Part shown: in pieces, positions 1 through 11,568 of the stretch | Numbering within the stretch: the first letter of the stretch is position 1 | How the letters are laid out: every line of letters begins with the position of its first letter | Assembly: GCA_049999725.1 (NCBI GenBank) | Contig: JBNGIS010017611.1 | Location: 1 to 50,795, forward strand | Source: Haplomitrium mnioides | Taxonomy: Eukaryota; Marchantiophyta; Haplomitriopsida; Calobryales | Direction of reading: 5' to 3' | Length of the DNA: 50,795 nucleotides | The notes under the pieces: generated by a model | Database searches by the model: none | What the model was told of the DNA's origin: nothing | What the model saw: only the letters and a program-made list of their open reading frames with translations | Made by a program: the position numbers and the translations under genes

Positions 1-1039
1 ATAATGAGGATAATAGAAATAATACTAACTAATATAAAAATAAATAATTATAATAAAATAAATAGAGTAGACTATAGGGGCAAACTTTTTTATCCCCATT
101 CTATTGGATAGGAGAGGTATAGTTTTTTTGTCCCATAATAAAATAATATAAAATAGTACGCAACACAAAACTGCTTTCGAACAGTGTGAGTAGAGCACCC
201 TTTCGTACCTCCACTATGGTGGGGATGCTAATAAAATACGAAATTTACAAAGCACATACAACACACAAAGGAAAACAAAACAGGGTATATAGGTCAGAGA
301 ACAAAGGAAAACATGGCAAAGTGAAATGTGCAAGGAAATTGCCAGATAGCTCGCGTGACCCCTCTTGGTCGAATTCTCCTCACCATTCTCTCCTCAGCTA
401 AATTTTATTGTTGCCTCTTCCTCGCGCCTCCTTAGTCTTTCTTCTGAACCCTCCTTGCATTTCGCCAATTGTGCATCTGGCCTCCGCGCTTTGCCTCTCT
501 CCACCTACTGGTTCCCTCTTGAATTTCCGACCCTTCTTGAGTTTTCTCCTCGGGGCTGCCTTGCACGATGCTCAATCGTGCTTCGACTGCGTGTTGGCTG
601 TAAGGTAGGAGGAAGAGAAAGAAAGGAAAGAGGGAAATATTGGAAAGAATGGGAACAAAGAAGAATAGACAAATCAACATATAGCATAACAGAGTATAAT
701 AGAATAAATCGATAAAATAAAATACTAATATTATACTATACTATACTCGTCAAAGATACAGAGTAAACAGAACATATATGACAGATTACAAAGGGAAAAA
801 ATGACATATAAAAATACAAAGGGAAAGCAATTTTCGAGCCAAGGGTGAAGCCCTTTGCTTCAAATTTTGTTGATGACCTCGTGAGTGGTTTCTCCTCCCT
901 GCGTTGAACTGAGCCAACTTCCCAATGGTCTGAACCAATATGCTTTCTTCAGACTTTAGAGGACTCTTTAAATTGTTTTGACCCTCCTTGCCCTCCTTGT
1001 GCACCAGGTTGATCAATCTTGGGCACAAATTGATGTGCT
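1..1039. other. Left flank, unassigned, no gene seen
   Basis: The first 180 bases and the stretch 690-780 are very AT-rich, with many short TAA/ATA tracts similar in texture to the right edge of the window. Between about 350 and 600 the plus strand is pyrimidine-rich, then flips abruptly to purine-rich (about 601-670). Open frames here (for example 365-715 plus and 786-1028 minus) show no recognisable domain and follow the skewed composition. This segment should hold the 5' LTR of element A if A were complete, but I see no primer site or LTR end. It may be unrelated DNA joined by a deletion, or an element I do not recognise. Confidence 0.5.
563..581. repeat. Short perfect hairpin
   Basis: GCACGAT and its exact reverse complement ATCGTGC are separated by GCTCA, giving a 7-bp stem with a 5-nt loop. 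It lies just before the pyrimidine-to-purine switch of the left flank. No T-tract or gene end accompanies it, so a terminator role is unsupported and chance is possible. Confidence 0.4.
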
Positions 1040-2347
1040 AGGCCGCAGTAAACACAAAAAATCAAAAAAACCCGACTGACAATGTGTCAGAAACATCCTC
1101 TAGTGACGAGGACCACAGCTCAAATACTGACATGGTGACAGTCACAGTCTGATACCAGAAATAGTGACCATTCAGAAAGCGGCGACACTAGAAGAAAAAA
1201 AGGGAGCAGAACTCATTACAAAAGAAAAGAGAAGAAAGGAAAAATTGATCAGGCCAGAAGCCCAAGAAGGGAAAGAACACGAAGGCATGAGGACAAGGCA
1301 GTAATAGAGGATAACCCCAGAAAAAGAATGGGTTGTGATCCTATTGACGACATCAACCACAAACTAGAAGCATTATCAATTCAGTTTGCAGAAATGGAGG
1401 AAAAAGGGAAAAAAGTAAGTGCCATTCAAACTCATGTGTGGTGCGTCTACTGTGGAAAATATGGACGCACCAGCCACGAATGTCCTCTCGAAAAACCACC
1501 AGTCCAGTATGTGAGAGATGAACCATAGGAGTATGTGAGAGAGGAGGTGGACTACACCTTGGAAGAACCTCCTGACTACATGTATCAAGCGACGAGTGCC
1601 CCGAGAAACATAATGGGCCAACCAGTGGTGTTTGGCTAGAACCAACAAAGTGGATGGGGGCAGCAACATCCGGAAAATGCAATAGGAGAAAGAATTAACC
1701 GCACACACATTATGGTGTGTTGGAATCATGGGCAACCACGACATATTTCTACTAGATGTCCGGAGCCTATGAGGCAAGGCTGGGGGATACCCACAAAACT
1801 CTGCACCTCTTGTAAAAAGGAATGGCCACTGTATGTCCCATCACACGTCGTCCAGAGTCAGTAGGTCTAATCGTGGATTCTGGAGCTGCAATAGCAAACA
1901 GAGTCATTGCCAATGTACAATGTGTTCTCACAAAATAGGAACATACCATGGAGTTGCCTCAATGGGAAGCGCCATCAGTCAAAGATTGGTACAGGGCCAC
2001 CAACAGAGGAGCAAAGGAAAGAAAAAATAGCCGTCAGAAAAAAGAAAAAGCCGACCAACCGAAGAGGCGAGTCGTATGAGTGGATCGAATTCCCACATAT
2101 GAGGATTCAGATTATGAGAGGGATCATCCAAAGCTGTTTTACCCAAGGCAAGAGGAGAACGCCAGAAAGCAATTGGAAGCACTCAAGGAGGCGGAGGCTC
2201 AGAAGGCAGCCACCCAAATGCTGAGAAATTTGCCAAAAAAAGAGGTGACACTAGAGACAGAAGACAAACCCAAGGCCGCTCAACCTGTTCCTTACATCAT
2301 CAAGCAAGATGTGCGGGATTGCCCTATCACTGCTACCGTGGGACAAC
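1040..2347 (+). pseudogene. gag: A gag, C-terminal half (zinc-knuckle region), broken
   Basis: This is the nucleocapsid part of a gag polyprotein, which would bind and package element RNA. It aligns over its length with the gag of C. Three CCHC knuckles can be traced. The first (1442-1483) is CVYC..C with the His replaced by Arg. The second (1718-1759) is CWN then His where the second Cys should be, followed by His and Cys. The third starts at 1802 (CTSC) and is destroyed by a small deletion that shifts the frame. Conserved peptides such as PIDDIN and YVRDEP flank the first knuckle. The reading frame then runs to ...TATVGQL, where element B interrupts it; it resumes exactly at 13404. Stops and frame changes make this non-functional. 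Confidence 0.8.
2343..2347. repeat. Target site duplication of element B, left copy (ACAAC)
   Basis: ACAAC immediately precedes the TG of the left LTR and recurs right after the CA of the right LTR at 13399-13403. Removing B and one copy restores the A codons GGA CAA CTG ATC AAG (GQLIK), matching the uninterrupted C and D genes. Confidence 0.95.
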
Positions 2348-4177
2348 TGTAGTAGATGGAGGGCCAGTAGCTGCATAAAAGGTAGAAGGGAGTTGCTAAC
2401 CAGCCCTCCAAAACATATTGTGGGGACTGGGGAGAGTCGTGATCTGAGAGGGGAACGGGGAGGGAACTAGACACTCCGTAGATAAGCGGGTAGATTTCCA
2501 AACTATATTATAACACCAAGGAGAGCAGAGAACTTAACTGAAAACTGGAGGGATCAATCTAAGCTTTATGATTCTGAATTTCAATTCAATGGATGGAGCT
2601 TTTTGAGACATATCCAACAAGCCAAATTTCACTGCAAACTAAGGTGTCTACACTAAGATGCATTCATATGTCCAAAGGGTCTCTTTGTAAATTGCATAGA
2701 TGTCAATGGACGGAAAATGTCAATAGAAACTTTTGGCCGCAACGGAAAAAACAGCAGTTGCCGGAAAAAGAACTGGTGACCGAAAGGTTACACCGTTTGT
2801 CTGAAAGTCCTAGCAGTCGCCGCAAAGTCATAGCGGTGGCCGGAAAGTTGCAGCAATTGCTAGGAAGTGGCAGAGATCACCGGAAAATTGCAAATGTTAT
2901 CCGTGAACAACTGAGAAGAAATTTGCACATGTGAAGGTTGAGATGGTGTCCATTTCTTGCGTTCTTGAATGCATTTGAAAGCTCTCTTTGAGGCGCATCC
3001 AACAAGCTATACAATGTTGCAAATGGTTACTTCTACTAGACATTATGTTCCCACGTAAAATGAGCTAATTCTAGCATTAGTTGGCTCATGTCGGGACTGT
3101 TTGATGCTTGCTGCCTTCATTTCCTATCTACAGGGATAGATTTCAGTTAAGCGCTTCTAACACAAGATCAATTAAAGGAAATGAAAAACTGAACAGAAAA
3201 TTATGACCAAAATTGAGAGGGAGAGGCAACGCAAATTTTGCAAGTCTCACATGCATCACACACTAAACATCAACGCAAAATGCTTATAAACAAAATCTTG
3301 ATTTACCGGATCATGGCATTGTTTACATTTAGGACATCAGTTGAGTGCACAATTTCTGGAACCAGACTCGACACATACTAAACACATAGAACTCAACAAA
3401 CATGTACCGTAGGATATTACTGACATGAGGAAAACCATTCCTCCCGACTCCACTCGAGGCAGCTCAATCCAGATCTTCAAGTCCACCACAGAATGGCATT
3501 GAGCCATACTCCTCTTTCGGTTTGCCACTGCCTTACCACTTCCGTTCACATGGATTATAGTCTCCCCTACACGTACGCGTATGCTCAACCTCCTTTGCAG
3601 AAAATCTCTCCACCACCTATCAACACCAGAAAATCAGAAGAGAAGAAGTTTCAGAATGAGAGAGAGGCTACAATGGATAGCAAGAACTCCCTAAAAACAT
3701 ATTTTCCACCACCTTGTATCTCTGATTTTCAGCCAACAGTCTTCTGTCTCTACCGCTTAACCATAAACCTGCCACCAGTCGTTTTCCTTTAATTTCTTTG
3801 GCTGCAAATTTAAAATTGGCGCTTCCTCCTCATGGCCCACTTGAGACTTAATAAACATCCCAAATAAATTGTTGTCGGGACTCCTTAATCTCCAATGACA
3901 GGTTTGTCAGAGCTGCCCACTGTCACTTTTACCCTCCTTGTTGTCTTCAAATAGTTACTTGGTAAAAACTGAAATATACTCACACACACAAATATGTCCG
4001 CTGGTTCCCTTGATTGTTCTGTGCCTTACATCATTTGCCTTGAACCTACTTTAACTCAAGATTTAAAACAAATAAAATTTAGTATCATATTGTTTTCCCT
4101 AGCTAAATACTTAAAATACTACTATCTATATGTCATTTTAGTAGCTAAAAGAGCTATCGATAGAAGCTCCCTTAACA
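2348..4177 (-). repeat. B left LTR (3' LTR)
   Basis: Begins TGTAGTAGATGG and ends CCCTTAACA on the plus strand, and is repeated at 11569-13398 with the same length. The termini are the canonical TG..CA. The copies differ mainly by scattered substitutions, denser near the left end than the right end. A 99-codon plus-strand open frame at 3493-3792 also occurs in the other copy but is antisense to the element and resembles nothing known. Confidence 0.95.
2750..2895. repeat. About 20-bp degenerate minisatellite inside B left LTR
   Basis: The motif GCAGTTGCCGGAAAGTTG recurs with variation roughly every 20-21 bases (for example AGCGGTGGCCGGAAAGTTG and CAGAGATCACCGGAAAATTG). The same array is in the right LTR at 11970-12116, so it predates the insertion. 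Confidence 0.7.
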
Positions 4178-4824
4178 TAGCCCCTCCTTAAGCTTGGAGC
4201 GTCCCTGCGATAAGGAGAAACAAGTGTCCACCACTAAAAAGAGTAGCCAGATAATCTCGGTGAAGAACCCGATTGAAAACCTTGTTGAATGCCGATGAAG
4301 AAGTTTGCAAGTACATTTGTTGCCATCCGAAGAAAATCTGCCAATTGAAGTCGCCAAACAAAAACCTTTGGAAATCATGTGCATGTCGACTGAATATTGA
4401 AGTGATCAAGAGACAAATTGACCTAGATACCACTCTGGACAGATCTTGAAAAAAGTAACTCTCAATGTATAACACTCAACACCCTTCGATGGTATGCTGC
4501 ATCCATTGTTGTATGAAATCCCAAAGTTTCCAACACCAATAAGGTTGTTTGTGACCTTCATTGGTATGACAGCTTAATCTCTTGGAGAGAAAGTAAGAGC
4601 TCTTTGAAGATTTTGTTTTGAAAAACCAGAGGTGTCTGGAGAGAGTGTCTATTCGTTTGATCAAGAGGAGAAGTCAAACCCAACCAGAACCACCTACTTT
4701 AAGACTGGACAACAGAGGACAGCCAGGGATGCACACAAATACAAAGATGTTTTGAGCAAGAATTACAAACAACGAATGGTGGAAAACTGAGTAGAAAATT
4801 GAAACACACAAAAAAACACAACTA
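4178..4824 (-). other. B polypurine tract and 3' untranslated region
   Basis: On the minus strand, TAAGGAGGGGCTA lies directly before the 3' LTR (4178-4190 on plus) and is the expected polypurine primer for plus-strand DNA synthesis. Between it and the integrase stop at 4825-4827 are about 630 bases. Minus-strand open frames here (for example 4188-4475) have no recognisable domain, signal peptide or clear membrane segment, so I do not call an extra gene. Confidence 0.7.
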
Positions 4825-6270
4825 TCAAGAATAGTAACGTTTGACTCTATTAGCATTCAATGTGGTTGCAAAATGAGATCCATCCAATGTTTCCAGCTGT
4901 AAGGAGCCGTTAGCATGGGCCTTCACCACTCTATAAAGACCTAACCAATTACTCTGTAACTTTGGTGGAAAGTGCATTGCTCGGGTATCATAAACCAAAA
5001 CTAAGTCTTGGTTGTTGAATGACCGGTTGTGAATATGAGAGTCATGATATCGTTTGGTGACAACCTTGGATTGTACCNNNNNNNNNNGAATATGAGAGTC
5101 ATGATATCGTTTGGTGACAACCTTGGATTGTACCTGATTGCGAATATGAGAGTCATGATATCGTTTGGTGACAACCTTGGATTGTACCTGATTGTTTGTG
5201 CCCTACATGCGAGTCTCATCCAAATTTTGGAGAGTCATTAATCTCTCTTGTAGAGATTCAGAATCAGGCAGCCTATTGGCTATGGCAATGCGAAGGGATG
5301 GAATCTGAATCTCTACTAGTAGAATGGCTTCTTGTCCATATGTCAATTGGAAGGGAGTATAACCGGTAACTGCCTTGCTAGTTGTTTGGTATGCCCAGAG
5401 AGCTGCAGGTAGCTGTTCATCCTAGTCCAAGGCATGAGAGTCAACAATGGTCTGCAAAATGCGCTTCAACACTTTATTAAGGCTTTTAGCTTGACCATTT
5501 GCTTGAGGATGATAAGATGCAGACTTCCTATGCTTAATCTGGTAGGTGTGAGTAAGGTTAGCAATCACGTTGTTGATGAAATGGGTTCCACGATCACTAA
5601 CTAACTCAAGAGGACATCCAAAGCGAGTAAGTATACGAGAATACAAGAAGTTGGCCACTGAGATGGCATCATCAGTTTGGAGAGCTTTGGCTTTAGCCCA
5701 TTTGGTGACATAGTCCGTTGCAACTAAAATATAATGATTTTGCCGGTAACGTGTGGATGGATTGATAGGACCCATGAAATCTAAACCCCACTTCTCAAAG
5801 GTTGACAAGGGCAAGATGGGATGAAGGGGCATCTCATCGCGAAAGTGAGGTTTGCCAAGTCGTTGGCAACTATCACATGTGATCACAAATGCATGGGAGT
5901 CCGAGAAGATGGTTGGCCACCAATATCCAGCAAATAGGACTTTTTGAGCTGTTGTCCGCCCAGAGAAATGGCCACCACAAGCAGCACTGTGGATTTCACT
6001 AAGCATTGTGGGAACCTTCAATGGGAGGAGGCAATGCTGTAAAACACCATCTCTACTTAGCTGATATAACATTCCCTCCAAAATAGAAAATGGGGCACAT
6101 GAACAAATAAATTGCGTCTGATTTGCTAGCGGGATTGTTGCAAGACAACAACTGGAAGTGAAAAATATAATAATGGCTTGATACCATGGGTGATTGGCCA
6201 TTTGCAGTAACTGATCAGAGGTATCATGAGGAGCTGATTCCAAATCTATTTGGAAGACTAGATGCATATG
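4825..6270 (-). pseudogene. pol: B integrase, full length but with stops and mutated catalytic Glu
   Basis: Integrase would insert the element's cDNA into the genome. From its N-terminus there is an HHCC zinc region (HSAACGGH then CDSC), the catalytic core with GLDFMGP (first Asp) and SDRGTHF (second Asp), and QANGQAKSLNK, where the catalytic Glu is Lys (codon AAA at 5485-5487). The core continues through LPAALWAYQTT and a C-terminal GPY/F-like segment (DLVLVYDT..., SNWLGLYRV) to a stop at 4825-4827. In-frame stops include one where a conserved Trp is expected (DxDEQLPAALW). A three-fold 54-bp tandem repeat lies before the C-terminal domain. The frame is the same as RT and protease upstream. 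Confidence 0.9.
5031..5194 (-). repeat. 54-bp in-frame tandem repeat (3 units) with 10-N gap in B integrase
   Basis: Units begin at 5031, 5088 and 5142 on the plus strand; the last two are 54 bp apart, that is 18 codons. In the integrase frame each unit encodes about VQSKVVTKRYHDSHI plus a three-residue linker. The 10 N bases at 5078-5087 replace the last few bases of the first unit, so the number of units in the real genome is uncertain. Units are identical or nearly so, which indicates recent expansion. Confidence 0.9.
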
Positions 6271-6840
6271 CTATTTGATTGTAGACCTAATGGAGGAAGA
6301 TGTTGAATCATGTTCCAAGGAGTTGACTAAGAGATGTGTTGGATCATGGTCATCTTTTGCCAGGAAAAGGAGGGATAAGTTTGGAAATTTGGTATCCAAA
6401 TCTGTGGAAGATGGAGAACCAGGTAAGCGTGACAGAAAATCAGCATTCCCATGCTTAGGACCAGGTCTGACTTCCACAGTGAACTGAAACTCCTGTAAGA
6501 GGATAACCCATCGTACCAATCTACCATTCAGTTCAGCCTTATTAACAATATACTTAAGTGCATCATGATTGACGACAAAAATAAATGGGTTTCCAAGAAG
6601 GTAATGATGGATTTTCTTGGTAGCAAATACCATGCCCAATGCCTCACGTTCAATGACTGAATAATTGCACTCTACTTTGCTCAATTGCCTCCCTGCGTTA
6701 TAGATTGGTCTCTCCTTCTTGTTTTGAATTTGAGCCATGACCACTCCTATAGCTGTAAGGGATGTATCCACCATCACATAGAATGGGAGGCTCCAATCGA
6801 TTGGTGCTAAATAAGGAAGCTAAGCAAGGTTGTCTCAGAT
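6271..6840 (-). pseudogene. pol: B RNase H domain
   Basis: RNase H degrades the RNA strand of the RNA-DNA hybrid during reverse transcription. The minus-strand protein reads DTSLTAIGVVMAQ (first catalytic Asp), CNYSVIEREALGMV (Glu), VVNHDALKY where a Thr-Asp-His motif is usual (the Asp is replaced by Asn), and NADFLSRLP at the end (Asp). The loss of the TDH Asp is a likely inactivating change. A stop separates it from the integrase (CAG-type codon to TAG) and others precede it. Same frame as RT and integrase. Confidence 0.85.
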
Positions 6841-7700
6841 AGTTTCAAAGGTAGTTTGGCAGTCTGCTGTCCAATGAAAATCTACTGAAGGACTGGTGAG
6901 TGAATACAAAGGAGCAGCAACAGAAGATAGTTTCTCACAGTAACGTCGATAGTATGTGGCTTTGCCCAAGAAGTGCTCGACATCTTTTACACCCTTAGGA
7001 ACTGGGAGATTAGAAATTATAGCTACTTTGGTAGGATCTGGATGCATTCCATGTATGGAGACCACATGTGCAAGAAGAACACCTGCTGGAGCTAAAAACC
7101 TGCACTTCTTGGGATTTTTTGACATCCCAAATTCACGACAACACTAAAAAGCAAGACTCAGCTTTTGGAGATGGCTATTTGTTGAGCTGTATACTGTGAA
7201 ATCGTCCAAATAGATTTCAAAGCACTGTTGTGGAGCTGAAGTGAGAGGTTGAAAAGCTATGATCATTACCCTTTGAAAAGCACTTGGGGCATTACAAAGG
7301 CCAAATACCAGTTTATTGTAAAAGTAACACCCAAATGGAGTAGTGATTGTAGTTATAGATCTGCTATCTGGGTGGACACATATCTTGTTATAACCTGAAA
7401 AACTATCCATGAAACTATAACATTCATGACCTGCAACATTGTCGAGAATTGTATCAATAAAAGGAATAGGGAAATGTTCTAGCTCCATGGCAACATTCAA
7501 GGACTTAAAGTCCCCACAAATTCCAACTGATCCATCTGGTTTTGGAACCATGACTATTGGGGAGACCCAATCTGTTAGTCCAGCAGGAGAGATAATTCCA
7601 ACATGAAGCATTCGATCGATATCTCACTTAACAAGCTCGGTGTATTTGGGATTTAACCTGTAGGGCTTGCATCACACTGGCTGATTATTGTTCTTCAATT
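6841..7700 (-). pseudogene. pol: B reverse transcriptase
   Basis: Reverse transcriptase copies element RNA into DNA. Visible landmarks on the minus strand are KPYRLNPKY, DWVSPIVMVPKPDGS, GDFKSLN, FSGYNKI, FGLCNAPSAFQR, and the active site IYLDDF with both Asp present. These are followed by the thumb/connection peptides HPDPTKV and HFLGKATYYRRY. Stops occur at positions where Arg (CGA), Gln or Trp are usual, all explicable by single C-to-T or G-to-A changes. I see no frameshift, so the catalytic core was read through cleanly before decay. Confidence 0.9.
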
Positions 7701-9027
7701 TCATATGATATTCATAAATGGAAGGAGGAATTCCCAACATCTCATCATATTCTCACGTAAATATATCGATATAATTAGTGACGAGTTCTAGAAAAGCATG
7801 CTCTTGAATGTCACAGATCTGATCATAAACTCTAAGAGCCTTATGTTGGTCAAGAATGACAAGGAGATCTTTAAAAGTTACTGAGATGTTGTAACAAGGA
7901 GTGAGTAGAGATGAGAGTTGCACCTCCTCTTCACTAGGAGGGTCTGGTTGCACAAGAAGCCTTGGATATTGAGTGATGCCATGTAGCTCCAAAAAGGTCT
8001 CCTGTAAAGCCTGAAAAGTGGTAGTCCTCTCAGGTCTGTACAAATCAATGGTAATGCGATGTGATTCAAGACCCAAAGATAAAGTGCAATCATGAAAGTT
8101 TATTGTGGCTTGAGTTTGATGTAGCCACAGGTGTCCAAGGAGAATGGGATACTAATCAGTATGCAAGGTAGATATTACCAAATAAGTGACCAAATATTCT
8201 TGATAAGAGATCACAGTAGGAACATTTCAGAGTTCTCTTAATGGTGGGACTTCTCGACCATTAACAACCTTCAAAATAATCTGGGAAGGACATAAATGTG
8301 CCAATGTATACCCAATCAAATGCATAGTCTTCTCTGTCATTATGTTTATTGCAGAGCCAATGTCAAGATGAGCATCTAGAATTAATAAACCATCAATGCA
8401 TATGGCAGTGTATGGGGTACCAGGGTCATAAAGAGAGACCATGCTTACTATTGAAGTGGTTGAGGTCAATTCATTTGGGGGAGATGGACTAGGGAATATG
8501 GAAGGAGAGAAATTTTTCTCTTCTAGCTTCTCATCCTTTCCTCCTACTACAACCTTCCCAACCGGATCTGCTAAAGACAACGAAAGGTTATTATCCATGT
8601 TTTGTAAGGATTTCTTCTTGGCAAACATTGGATATGTGTCGCTTGAGTTCTCTGAAAGTTGGGTCGGAAACGACTGCATTGGTTTGACTGACAGTACGAA
8701 GTCTGATTTCAAGGGCTGTTGAATAGATGGATGCTTCTTGGTCCTGATTTTAAGTTGTTTACGTTTGAAGGACAAGGCTTTCTTGAGTATCATCCAAGTT
8801 TTAGGCTGAAGAGCTAGCAATTGTCCAAAGGATATTCTTGCTGGCTTCTGGACCAGATCTGCTACAATGTCATATGGAGAATGTCCCTCCACTAGGGTGC
8901 TGGTCTTCTTCAAACTTCTGAATCGCATGGGTGGAGGTTTCCCTTTACTACGATGGGGTGGAGAAGGCATATTTGCAATGTTCAAGGGCATAGGAACTGC
9001 TGTAGCGGAACTAGCATGTGGTTTCAT
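7701..9027 (-). pseudogene. pol: B protease and linker region
   Basis: This pol 5' part holds an aspartic protease that would cut the Gag-Pol polyprotein. The active-site loop reads AHLDIGSAINIM at about 8330-8365, with DIG in place of the usual D-S/T-G, followed by the expected flap-like VVNGREVPP. Upstream (8370-9027) is a low-complexity Ser/Pro/Lys linker of unclear role. Downstream (7753-8076) is a linker with acidic PPSEEEV leading to the RT. The frame is that of RT and integrase, and differs from that of gag, implying an ancestral frameshift or separate ORF arrangement between gag and pol. Confidence 0.75.
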
Positions 9028-10808
9028 AACAGGGGTCTCATTTGCACTAAGTTGGGAGCTTTATGAATGGGTGGAGATTCTAGAGAAATTTCAGTAGGAG
9101 ACTCGACTAGGCTTGTTGGAAGTGGACCTGGTTGAAGGATTAGCGGCTTTGTGAGCTCTTATCTAGAACATAGTGTGATATAGCTAGGAACCACCTGAAT
9201 GGATTGAACAGAACGCTCATTGGGATTGGATCTTGATTGTCCAGGATATGCAGATATAGTCACAGATTGGAAATTTTGAGGGATCAGTCCTTGTGCTTGT
9301 GTTTCAGCATCTGGATAAGTTAAAGGAACAGTTTGTGGTCCATGTACAAGAGCAGGCATAAGCGGTGGATAGTGTCATGTTGTGGCTACTAGGGTTGCTG
9401 TTGGGAGGTAAGTTTTACGAGGTGGGGGTGGAGGCAAAGTACCTTGCTGATAATATGAAGCTCCTTATTGTATATGAGGGGAATGAATAGGATATGCACC
9501 CTAATGGGTCAAGAACTGAGAACCAAGTAAATGATATCCCCATTGTGATTGATATGTGCTATTGTTTGGAATCCTTGAAGAATTCATGCCTTAGAACTAT
9601 TGCAGACGATATGGAGGCTTATGTGAACAGTTTCTACGAACATGTCCTAACTGTCCACACTCATAACATGTAACTTGAGAAGGTGGTCTCTCGGGCAAGT
9701 TTTGGAAATACATGGGATGTGAATTGTTCCTGGAAGGTTATGCACTGAGAGTATGTACTGCAGTACAAAATTGTTCTTGCAACAGAAGCATGTCACGAAC
9801 CGCCCTTTGCACTCGACAATCGCTGGTGTTATGGTTGGAAACCATACACGTAGCACACCATTGATTTTTTTTAGGTCTTCTACATGTATCTTTTGTGTGA
9901 CCAGGTTTATTGCAATCTATACACCACAAATTTAAGGGAGTTGGATAGGTAGGTGAAGGTTGTGAATTCACCAATTGAAGCTTGAGATTATTCAGCGGCT
10001 CTGTCAACTAGTTTGTAACTTTGGTCTTCAATTCAGAAGTAGTGGAGGCCATATCCTCCTTCTTGCATGCAGAAGATGAAGAACTTTCAGTTGGTACCAC
10101 CACAGCTAAAATTTGGGTAGTAGGAGTTTCTGATAGATAACATGATTTGGCTGAGTACAATGGTACTTGTGGCAGAAATGAGGCCGGTTGGCCTGTGTGG
10201 CCATATGTTGGAGAAGTTTCCTCCATTTTCATCTTCATGCGTTCAAAGGCTCGGGCCAAATTGATGGCACACTCTAGTGTATCTGGATCTTGGAGGTACA
10301 GATGAGACTGAATCTATTGGGGCAGACCACGAATGAATATACCTACCTGTTCTTCTTGAGGAGGAGGTGTTGGACGTTTTGCCACCATAGACTTAAACCT
10401 ATTGCTGCAGTCCTGAATTGACTCACTAGCATACATTTTAAATTTTAATAAATCATCCCAAGAACGGGCAGAAAGGCTATTGCTGAATTTGGCTAGAAAT
10501 GCAGCTTTAAGATCATTCCAATTCTGATGGTGTGAGGCCTCATCAAAATACCAATTGATGGCTTGTCCATCTAAGGTTGTTGGAAATTGAGTATGTAAGA
10601 CATCTGGCGCATCACCATAGGCCATTGTCATAGCTGTGAATCTATTGATATGTGTGTCTGCATCCACTTTTTCATGAACATGATTGCCATAGAATCTATC
10701 GCAAATATAACGAGCACCGGTAGGAGCAACAGCCGCCATAGGAAAAATAGGGAGACTCACAACTAAGCTAATTGCTAGAGGGGAGGGTGGAGGACTTGCC
10801 AGTCTCAA
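9028..10808 (-). pseudogene. gag: B gag, three CCHC zinc knuckles
   Basis: Gag forms the particle and packages RNA. The minus-strand protein starts at Met (10808) and has the retrotransposon gag capsid signature (YGDAPDVL, WYFDEASHHQNWNDLKAAFLAKF, then IRGLPQ). It continues after a TAG codon through a Ser-rich linker to three knuckles of the CX2CX4HX4C form: CIDC...C (9882-9923), CATC...C (9816-9857) and CYEC...C (9627-9668). All three keep every ligand. A Pro/Gln-rich tail follows. Stops at 10311-10313 region and about 10005 are in frame; I see no frameshift before about 9160. Three knuckles is more than most plant Ty3/gypsy gag proteins carry. Confidence 0.88.
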
Positions 10809-11544
10809 CCTAGGGAAAAGAGAAAACTAAACTTTAACACAATCATATATGTCTTAAAGTCGGGTGTCTTAAGGCACTTCTCCGGTTGTCCTGGATTTGT
10901 CAAAGAACATCTAAGAGATATCGATGATGTCTCATACAACCCAAGTCCTTAATCTGCGAGAAAAGAATCCTGAATACTAGACAGGTCCATAAAAAAGAAA
11001 AGAAAGATGCATTCACAAAAGAAATGAGAAGGTTCCAACACCTCTTGTGCCCTCGAAGAAAGCAAATAGGAAGAAAGAGTAGGAAGACTAGACCGCCTAT
11101 GTTTCCAAGATTGTTTTGACTAAATTATAAGAACCTGTTATAACAGAGAAAATCACAGAATCAAAAGGAAAAAGATAATTACCAAACAAGCCGATGGGTT
11201 GTGATTTCTTGAAGAAGACTATACTCTCCACCCAGACTGAGATGGATTGTTGTAACATTCGTAAACTCCATGAAATCTAGTTGTAACAAAAGAGACTAAA
11301 AGCTTACTATGGTGAGAAGCTATGGGAAATAGTACCAAAATAGTCAGTATCTAGGCCAACCGAAAAGCAACAACCTCATGTATGATATTAAAATCTCCAT
11401 TGGAAGGAAAGCACTCAGCCAACCACAAGAGTGTAAAAACAATTTCACCTCATACCAGCTCAATAGCTTCTACCATTGGGAGACACATCAAATTACCGTA
11501 GACAAGGCCTCATATATCACAAAAGGCCATGGGTGTTCCAGGAA
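10809..11544 (-). other. B 5' leader, non-coding
   Basis: About 730 bases between primer site and gag start. No domain is seen on either strand. It would be the untranslated leader with the packaging signal if the element follows the usual plan. Confidence 0.6.
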
Positions 11545-11562
11545 CGATTCACAACGACGCCA
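11545..11562 (-). promoter_or_regulatory. B primer binding site
   Basis: Six bases inside the 5' LTR the minus strand reads TGGCGTCGTTGTGAATCG. The first 11 bases match, with one change, the TGGCGCCGTTG start of the primer site seen in Athila-like plant elements (from tRNA-Asp in my recollection); the rest diverges. Position next to the LTR and the leading TGG support the call; tRNA identity is tentative. Confidence 0.7.
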
Positions 11563-11568
11563 AAAATA

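Noticed and set aside
3493-3792. 99-codon plus-strand open frame in B left LTR, kept also at 12714-13013
   Set aside because: Conserved only because the two LTRs are copies of each other; antisense to the element and without known domain.
4188-4475. 95-codon minus-strand frame between B integrase and 3' LTR, possible extra gene
   Set aside because: No signal peptide, clear membrane segment or family resemblance, and not supported by a second copy.
5029-5194. Regular direct repeats that might look like a CRISPR array
   Set aside because: Units are contiguous with no variable spacers, and lie in frame inside an integrase gene.
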